Made by a program: the position numbers and the translations under genes. From Methanosarcina sp. KYL-1 (GTDB lineage Archaea > Halobacteriota > Methanosarcinia > Methanosarcinales > Methanosarcinaceae), in contig NZ_VOUA01000007.1 of assembly GCF_024372725.1 (NCBI RefSeq), positions 62,001-126,000 on the forward strand: a DNA stretch of 64,000 nucleotides. The letters run 5' to 3'. The notes beneath the pieces were generated by a model, which was given only the letters and a program-made list of their open reading frames with translations, ran no database searches and was not told the origin of the DNA. Position 1 is the first letter of the stretch. Each line of letters begins with the position of its first letter. This document shows positions 58,624 through 64,000 of this stretch, one piece after another.

Positions 58624-59312
58624 ATAGGGTTTTAGTCAGATTTTATTAATACTCATCTAAGATTAAAATTATTCATGTTTCTTTCTGTTTTATGCATTTC
58701 ATTTTTAACGCAGGTTCTGGGTAATAATTGGAGCATTTCCCTTTTTAAAGTTTCATTATATAATCTTTATTGTTTTTCCCAAATTTTGTAATACGTTATT
58801 GCTCATGAACTGTATATTCACATCTTCTACTTCCTTCTTACAAATTTTGAAGTAACAACGTAAAGAATGGGTGTTAATATCCTATATATTTATTTAATTA
58901 TTTTTTTATTGTGTGTTCGTAGCATTTCGTTTTTTACAAACAGTTTCAAATCTTTATTTTTATATTTTTTTTGAACAACCTTTTATACTTTTGTACAGTA
59001 CATTCTTAATTGTAAATTAATGGATGAATATTTCTTCACAATATTATTTGTGAAGTATGTCCCTCCAAATGGCACAAAAACGCATGAATATTTTTGGTGT
59101 CATATAACAAATTTAGATGTGTGGAACTTAGACCTATTCCCTTAGAATCTGATCGTGGGGGCCAGTTACTGAAAGTTCATTTACAAAAATGACTCTCAAA
59201 TTTACTAAAACGATAAAATGTTCCTTTAGAGTTAGAGATTTGATCAATAACTCCCCCGCTGCCAAAATATTGGAGTAGTAAAAAATCATTCGCTGAAAAG
59301 GGGTTGTTAAAT
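58624..59312. other. AT-rich intergenic region before the PEF-CTERM gene
   Basis: The first 350 bases are T-rich without a gene. From about 59040 the sequence is less biased and includes the G-run gatcgtgggggcc at 59151, of unknown role. The last bases carry the gggg ribosome-binding site before ATG 59313. I saw no riboswitch or RNA gene that I could support. Confidence 0.45.
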
Positions 59313-59891
59313 ATGAAGAAGTCAATATTGTTACTGGCAAGTGCTTTGCTCATGCTGTCTCTTGCCGGGTCTGCAACGGCTAGCCCGTCTTTTATGTATA
59401 CGAATCCGGGTGATATCTACTTTAGTCCTTCATCAATAGGATATGCGGCAGTCGTAGTTTGGGACATTAACTGGGATGATGCCCAACCTAATCCTGGACA
59501 TCATAATAGGATTGCCTCATTGGAACCTGAAGTTGACAATCTAGAAGCGCGGCTAATTATCAAAACAAGTTCTGGCGATTTCGTCACCAACTGGGCAACC
59601 AAAGGCAATCCAGTAAGTGTAGTTTATAATACCGAATATAATAATTACGTAGATAAAGGTGTTTCTGGATTTAGTTCAGAGGACGAAGTTTCATATAGAT
59701 TAGAAGTACAAGGATCCGCAACAGGTCAGATTATATTACGCGATAAGTTTGAAACTGACGGTAATGAGGGGAGTGATTCCGCATGGGCGAGTCCTAGGGC
59801 TCAAGTCCCTGAATTCCCGACCGTTGCCCTCCCTGTAGCCGCAATCCTCGGACTTGTCTTCATCTTCGGGCGCAAGAAAGAAGGGTTATAA
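59313..59891 (+). CDS. PEF-CTERM surface protein
   Basis: A 192-residue secreted protein. It has a signal peptide (SILLLASALLMLSLAGSATA), a beta-rich soluble part, and a C-terminal sorting signal VPEFPTVALPVAAILGLVFI followed by FGRKKEGL. That is the PEF-CTERM pattern: Pro-Glu-Phe, a membrane helix and a basic end. PEF-CTERM proteins are substrates of archaeosortases, and the enzyme encoded at 53865 is a likely partner. I use the ATG at 59313 with an aagggg ribosome-binding site. The mature domain family is not recognised. Confidence 0.88.
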   Translation: MKKSILLLASALLMLSLAGSATASPSFMYTNPGDIYFSPSSIGYAAVVVWDINWDDAQPNPGHHNRIASLEPEVDNLEARLIIKTSSGDFVTNWATKGNPVSVVYNTEYNNYVDKGVSGFSSEDEVSYRLEVQGSATGQIILRDKFETDGNEGSDSAWASPRAQVPEFPTVALPVAAILGLVFIFGRKKEGL

Positions 59892-60039
59892 GCTCATAAC
59901 TTCTAATCCCTCTTTTTAAATTTTTACTTTTTGTAATTGATGTTTTTATTTGCAAGTGGGGTTAGTGTGTTTTGAAAGTAAAACGGTATCATTGATTCCC
60001 GAAAAATTGCTGATTTGAAGAATGAAAGGTGGTATCCGG

Positions 60040-60186
60040 ATGGAATACATACGGAAAACTTGCCCGATCTGTGGGAGTGAATTTGTAGTCCTTAAAAGTG
60101 TGGAGGATAAGGCAGTTTACTGCACCCTCGCGTGTCTTTCGCTAGCCCGGGATAAGCTTGGGGAGCTCAGTTTTGCTGCCTGCTGA
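60040..60186 (+). CDS. small zinc-ribbon protein, 48 residues
   Basis: A very short frame with a gaaaggtgg ribosome-binding site encodes a 48-residue protein with two cysteine pairs: CPICG near residue 8 and CTLAC near residue 30, consistent with one zinc site. Such microproteins are frequent in archaea and are often nucleic-acid- or partner-binding. It lies between the PEF-CTERM gene and the PASTA cluster, on the same strand as both. Confidence 0.6.
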   Translation: MEYIRKTCPICGSEFVVLKSVEDKAVYCTLACLSLARDKLGELSFAAC

Positions 60187-60412
60187 TAACGTAATCTTTA
60201 CAGTTATCGGGTTAATACAGTGGTTTTTTCTTATGGTGTCCGGGGATTAAATTTTTCTCAAGGGCACAATTTTATCTTTTTTTATGGATTACTTTTTCAT
60301 GGGTTAATATTATTTTTTTATTGTATTTCTTATTTTTTGAACACAGTTTTTATAAACAAGAACGTACTATTTTTAGTATCCTTTTAAATTAATTAAAAAG
60401 GGGAATATTATA

Positions 60413-61030
60413 ATGGTAAGTGTCGGTCAGGAATTGCTGAACGTTCCCTTCGGGGATATGATCAAGGAAATGGCCCTTGCGATTGCGGAAGGGCAGATGG
60501 CGCTCGACATGAACTCGGTCCAGGTTGCACAGGCCCTTGCGGCTACCGAACTGGCTCCCGGGAGTGTTGTGATGTATATCGAGGAAACCGTGGACGAAGA
60601 CGGGAACGTCACGGCAAGCAGAGTGGTCACAAACGATGCCCCCATGTCGCTTCTGACCTACGGGCTCGAGCCGCGTTTCTATGAATTCACGGAGTCCATC
60701 ATTGAGGTCAAGATGACAATTTCCATGATGAGGGAGACTTCTGCCGAAATGAATTACTCCCGGGAATTCAAGTTCACAAACACCTCAAAGGTCACAGGCA
60801 GCATGGAGTCCGGCGGGCTTTCAAAAATCCTCTTCGGAAAGGCAAAGGTAACTGCCGAAAACACAAACACCGTTGCTTACACCTCCACTTTTAATGCAAA
60901 GTACAGCTCCAAGTACACCTTCAAAGAGGAAGGGACAAGCCTGCTCAGGACAACCCTCAAGCCGGTCCCTGCACCTGAAAGGTCCATCCCGAAGATAACC
61001 GTTAAGGCCCCGTCGGGCGGGTCAAGCTGA
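60413..61030 (+). CDS. uncharacterised protein, first gene of the PASTA cluster
   Basis: A 205-residue soluble protein. The N-terminal 50 residues (PFGDMIKEMALAIAEGQMAL, DMNSVQVAQALAAT) form an amphipathic helix. The rest is beta-rich, with alternating segments (IIEVKMTISMMRETSAEMNY, KVTAENTNTVAYTSTFNAKY) and a Pro-, Lys- and Ser-rich tail. There is no signal peptide. Layout and short motifs recur in the next protein (for example EVxxxLARLLxEVGRSVAET versus this helix, and DLELKMSLTMKLEEE versus IIEVKMTISMM). I do not recognise a family. It has a strong AAAAAGGGG ribosome-binding-like site. Confidence 0.7.
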   Translation: MVSVGQELLNVPFGDMIKEMALAIAEGQMALDMNSVQVAQALAATELAPGSVVMYIEETVDEDGNVTASRVVTNDAPMSLLTYGLEPRFYEFTESIIEVKMTISMMRETSAEMNYSREFKFTNTSKVTGSMESGGLSKILFGKAKVTAENTNTVAYTSTFNAKYSSKYTFKEEGTSLLRTTLKPVPAPERSIPKITVKAPSGGSS

Positions 61031-61183
61031 GCCTTCCGGGCAAAAAGCTCCTTACTGCCGGCAGGCCACTCAATTTTTGAAGGGTGAAGTGCCGGCAGCT
61101 GCAGTACGGCCGTCTTAAGGCTCCCTGTGGGGTCCGGCTGTGCTGGTACATTTTTTCATAACTCGTTTCAAGGAGTTGTTAAT

Positions 61184-61588
61184 GTGGTTAAAAATGGGGA
61201 AGAGATCGAGGAAGTACTGATCACCCCCCTCGCCAGGCTTCTGGGCGAAGTCGGGCGTTCCGTGGCCGAGACCCAGAGGACTCTTGACCGGAACTCCATC
61301 AAGACCCAGCTTGAGATTGAAGAAGACGAGGGCCTGAAAGACTACGACATTCAGGCAACCTGGTACCATATCCCGGAAGTTGACCTCGAGCTTAAGATGT
61401 CGCTTACTATGAAGCTGGAAGAGGAACGGGATTCCAAAAACCTGGTGAGGGGTTATAAGCCGGTGCTCAATGCCGCGCCCTTGAATGCCTCGTACAACTC
61501 CCTGTATAGTTACGACGTGCGGGGTTCGAGCAGCATTAAGGCAAAAATCGTATCCATTCCGGCGTCTTCAAAGCTCAGGGAGGAGTAA
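61184..61588 (+). CDS. uncharacterised protein, second gene of the PASTA cluster
   Basis: A 134-residue soluble protein from a GTG start at 61184 (with aaggag upstream, 61169-61174). It is a shorter relative of the preceding one: an N-terminal helix (PLARLLGEVGRSVAETQRTL), a beta-type region (DLELKMSLTMKLEEERDSKN) and a C-terminal beta segment (NASYNSLYSYDVRGSSSIKA). An upstream frame is open but unconvincing. The two are likely to form a hetero-oligomer or act in series. Confidence 0.65.
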   Translation: MVKNGEEIEEVLITPLARLLGEVGRSVAETQRTLDRNSIKTQLEIEEDEGLKDYDIQATWYHIPEVDLELKMSLTMKLEEERDSKNLVRGYKPVLNAAPLNASYNSLYSYDVRGSSSIKAKIVSIPASSKLREE

Positions 61589-61609
61589 AGCCCTTTCAGG
61601 AGGAGTGGA

Positions 61610-63337
61610 ATGATGAATTTAAGTGAACTCAGGAACAATCTGGAGGTATTCAGAAAGTCGGGGGCAATAAACAGCGCAAGTTATACCACCCTTGCAGCTT
61701 CCCTGAAAGATGCGGAAACAGAGCTTGAGTCGGTGCAAAAGGAAGCTTCCGTTAACAAAGAACTTTCAAGCAAGCTGCTTGGGGAAAAGCTGACCCTTGA
61801 GCGGGAAAAGCTTGCCCTGTCAGTCCAGGTGGAAAAGCTTTCCAGGGAGAAGGCAGTGCTCGAGTCCCAGGTTTCTGTACTCCAGAGGACCAGGCCTGCC
61901 CTGTCGCCGGCAAATCTCGTGAGCACTTTTCGGGCTTCCCTGGAACAAATGGATAAAGGGCTCAAGACGGCACCTTCGGGGACAAATTACCAGGTCAGCA
62001 GTATGACCGTGAGCCTGAAGACCAACCTTGCCCTTGAGGGAGAAGAACTGAGGTTCCAGATGCCAAAGGCAGACGACATAATCCTTCCGGAAAACCTCAG
62101 CACGATAGAATTCTCCTTAAAGGCGGTCCCCCAAAAGCCGGACCTGACTTCATACGGGGAAGTCCCGGACCTGATCGGGCTCTTGCAGGAAACAGCCGAA
62201 GGCAAACTGCTGGAAGCAGGCTTCAAGGTAGGAGAAGTCCTGAAAAAGGAAAGCAGTGCCCCGCAGGGCACGGTCATAGCCCAGCTCCCCTCCGAAGGGT
62301 CACTGGCAGAACCCGGCGCAGTTGTGGACCTTGTAATTTCGGGAGCCTCTCCCGTGGAAGTCCCAAACCTTCTGGGGCTTGAGCTTGAAAGTGCAAAACA
62401 GGCCCTTGAAAAAACCAGGCTCCGGCTTGGCGGGGTCAGGGAACAGCCCTCGGAAGGAAAAGCTGGGGTAGTGCTTGCCCAGAGCCTCAGGGCAGGTTCG
62501 AAGGTAGACGCAGACTCAAGCCTGGTCCTTGTGGTTTCAAGTGATGTCCTTTCCGTCCCAAACCTGCTCGGGCTTGAGCTCGAAAGCGCCAAACAGGTCC
62601 TAGAAAAGTCCCTGCTCCAGTTAGGCGGCGTCAGGGAGCAGCCCTCGGAAGGAAAAGCCGGGGTAGTGCTTGCCCAGAGCCTCAAGCCCGGGACGGAAGC
62701 AAAAGTAAATTCAAGGATAATGCTTGTGGTTTCCACTGAAATTAAAAAAGAGACTCCTGAGATCATCGTCTCTGAAAAGCCGAAGAGGACTTTTCCTGAA
62801 ACCATTGTAAAACCGGCATCCGGAACTGTCGTAAAGCCTGTTGCGGAAACTACTGTAAAGCCTGTTGCAGAGACTACTGTAAAGCCTGTTGCAGAGACTA
62901 CTGTAAAGCCTGTTGCGGAAACTACTGTAAAACCTTCGACTGAGGAGCCCTCCAGGGTTTCGACAGAGCCTGCATTCAAGGCCCCTGTTGAGACTCCTGC
63001 TAAAGTTTCGACTGAAATTCCTGCTAGGGTTTCAGCTGATACTTTGCCAAAAAGGGTGGTTTCCGAACCTTCAAAGCCGGAAGTAAGGACTATTCCCAAC
63101 GTTGTTTCCCAGCCTCTTGAAAAAGCGGTTTCCCTTCTCGGAGGCGAAGGGCTGAAAGTAGGAAAGGTCTCTGAACTCTTAGCCCGGTCTCCTGCAGGAA
63201 CAGTTATCAGCCAGAGTCCCAGGGCCGGTTCCATAGCCAACCCGCTTATCCCTGTGGACCTTGTGGTTTCCAAAGGGATGCCGGCAATTAACCTGGACAG
63301 GAGCAGCATCTCTGGCATTTCCAGTCTGAGGCGTTGA
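61610..63337 (+). CDS. coiled-coil protein with four PASTA domains, no kinase
   Basis: A 575-residue protein with no signal peptide and no membrane helix. Residues 25-95 are coiled-coil (TELESVQKEASVNKELSSKL and beyond). Residues 105-175 are a beta-type region echoing the two upstream proteins (SSMTVSLKTNLALEGEELRF). PASTA domains lie at about 183-246, 249-311, 315-376 and 493-555 (VPNLLGLELESAKQALEKTR is domain 2; domain 3 is almost identical). A Thr-, Lys-, Pro-, Val-, Ala- and Glu-rich linker with four TVKPVAET repeats (406-441) joins the third and fourth. PASTA domains in bacteria bind muropeptides and belong to kinases and penicillin-binding proteins, but archaea of this type lack peptidoglycan. 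A strong aggaggag lies upstream. Confidence 0.85.
   Translation: MMNLSELRNNLEVFRKSGAINSASYTTLAASLKDAETELESVQKEASVNKELSSKLLGEKLTLEREKLALSVQVEKLSREKAVLESQVSVLQRTRPALSPANLVSTFRASLEQMDKGLKTAPSGTNYQVSSMTVSLKTNLALEGEELRFQMPKADDIILPENLSTIEFSLKAVPQKPDLTSYGEVPDLIGLLQETAEGKLLEAGFKVGEVLKKESSAPQGTVIAQLPSEGSLAEPGAVVDLVISGASPVEVPNLLGLELESAKQALEKTRLRLGGVREQPSEGKAGVVLAQSLRAGSKVDADSSLVLVVSSDVLSVPNLLGLELESAKQVLEKSLLQLGGVREQPSEGKAGVVLAQSLKPGTEAKVNSRIMLVVSTEIKKETPEIIVSEKPKRTFPETIVKPASGTVVKPVAETTVKPVAETTVKPVAETTVKPVAETTVKPSTEEPSRVSTEPAFKAPVETPAKVSTEIPARVSADTLPKRVVSEPSKPEVRTIPNVVSQPLEKAVSLLGGEGLKVGKVSELLARSPAGTVISQSPRAGSIANPLIPVDLVVSKGMPAINLDRSSISGISSLRR
62826..62935. repeat. 24-bp tandem repeat coding for TVKPVAET
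   Basis: Four near-identical 24-base units (two code GCG-GAA, two GCA-GAG at the same positions), plus a partial unit, encode repeated TVKPVAET in the linker of the PASTA protein. The variation is synonymous, so the expansion is older than the last few mutations. Length may vary between strains. Confidence 0.85.
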
Positions 63338-63366
63338 TCCTAAAATCTACCCTGAAGGTTTTTTCC

Positions 63367-63630
63367 ATGGTTCTGGAAACGCATCTGATAAAGATTTCCC
63401 CGGACGCCTCCCTCCCCCAGATTCAGGAAGTTCTCAAAACTGTCCTTATGGTGGGTGGAAGGATCGAAATGGCATCCGGGAAGACCATCATAGCGAGCTT
63501 CGACAATGCATATTCCGATCTTGTCAAGAAAAAGAAAGGTGTAGAGCTTGTTGGTGCGGTGAACTTCAGGGGACGAAAGATTCAGAAAGTCGTAAAAAAG
63601 GTTTCCAGAAAGGAAGGATCGAATTCTTAA
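63367..63630 (+). CDS. small basic protein, last gene of the PASTA cluster
   Basis: An 87-residue protein from ATG 63367. The frame can be extended to a TTG at 63334, overlapping the stop of the PASTA gene. The body is a ferredoxin-like alpha/beta pattern (THLIKISPDASLPQIQEVLK, MVGGRIEMASGKTIIASFDN, GVELVGAVNFRGRKIQKVVKK), similar in outline to inhibitor-I9 or propeptide-like folds, followed by a lysine-rich end. No catalytic residues are obvious. It could be a chaperone-like, inhibitory or DNA-facing partner in the cluster. Confidence 0.65.
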   Translation: MVLETHLIKISPDASLPQIQEVLKTVLMVGGRIEMASGKTIIASFDNAYSDLVKKKKGVELVGAVNFRGRKIQKVVKKVSRKEGSNS

Positions 63631-64000
63631 TTAATAGGGGAATTTTTCTAATTCTCCTTCTTTTTTATGCTTCCTAACTTATCTACCCTTTCTACCCTTT
63701 CTATCCTTTTATATCCCTATTGACTTCCTAAAGGTACTTTCTGTATGAGGTTAAAATTACTTGTTATGTGTTTTCATCCTGATGTAGTATTAATATCGCG
63801 GGAAAATTCCGTTGATCCCTGGTTAATCGGTTGACGTTGTCCGGAATATCCGAAAATGGCGGTTTTCCCCCTTTTCTCCCTGCGGCTGTAGTTTGCCTGC
63901 CATTCAGGAAATATAAAACAATGATTTAACTTATACGACCTAACTCCGGTGGTAAATTATCTGGAGCATGATCGAAAATACGATGGAGACGTGTTTCGGG
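63631..64000. other. intergenic region at window end
   Basis: A T-rich tract after the last gene (63650-63720, with tandem ctatcctttt-like words) fits termination of the PASTA cluster. The rest holds no supported gene up to the window edge. Confidence 0.5.

Noticed and set aside
60413-61588. Phage tail or tailocin proteins as an explanation for the two short proteins of the PASTA cluster
   Set aside because: The fold outline could fit, but I see no sheath, tube, baseplate or lysis genes nearby, and no motif that ties them to phages. Left as unknown.
61987-63318. Long antisense frame of 443 codons
   Set aside because: It is an exact mirror of the PASTA gene, produced by its codon bias. The sense protein has recognisable domains and the antisense one does not.

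Overview
The window looks like a chromosome segment of a methanogenic archaeon of the genus Methanosarcina. Evidence for this includes an archaeal-type S-adenosylmethionine synthetase, a UbiA-family archaeal lipid prenyltransferase, deoxyhypusine synthase, an RNA ligase partner PIN protein, indolepyruvate:ferredoxin oxidoreductase, a CooC-type ATPase, an archaeosortase with a PEF-CTERM substrate, DUF1616 and PGF-pre-PGF surface proteins, long AT-rich intergenic regions and many decayed insertion sequences. The genus is inferred from gene content and protein style; no database was searched.

Layout. 0.4-12.9 kb is mostly housekeeping: de novo NAD synthesis (nadC divergent from nadX-nadA), the ether-lipid prenyltransferase, S-adenosylmethionine synthetase, the RNA ligase partner, small zinc-ribbon and thioredoxin-like proteins, a FetAB-like ABC exporter, and dys-pyrF. 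12.9-20.9 kb is an accessory, decaying region. A GC-rich, bacterial-looking katG lies between a broken PerR/Fur regulator and the frameshifted tail of a second catalase. It is followed by a double-CDGSH protein, a dinB remnant, a YkgJ-type protein, and an IS5-family element that sits where a release-factor aRF1 fragment meets an unrelated fragment. 20.9-28 kb carries an MscS channel, a CooC-like ATPase, iorAB and two tandem VanZ-like membrane proteins.

28-60 kb is a cell-envelope region. It begins with a GlcNAc-1-phosphate transferase-like enzyme and two large surface proteins with paralogous cohesin modules, one of which ends in a dockerin. Then come an acyltransferase, a flippase, and a tightly packed minus-strand cluster at 40.3-53.6 kb of glycosyltransferases, sugar-modifying enzymes, a DegT aminotransferase, a FemAB-like protein and two deacetylase-like proteins. 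Miniature elements, insertion-sequence remnants and palindromic repeats litter the non-coding gaps. Divergent from the cluster is an archaeosortase (53.9 kb), followed by an M48 protease, a DUF1616 surface protein and a PEF-CTERM protein (59.3 kb). Together these parts resemble bacterial exosortase/exopolysaccharide loci.

60-63.6 kb holds a compact four-gene unit that I could not assign to any known system. It has two short related soluble proteins, a coiled-coil protein with four PASTA domains but no kinase and no membrane anchor, and a small basic protein. I consider it the best candidate for an undescribed system in the window.
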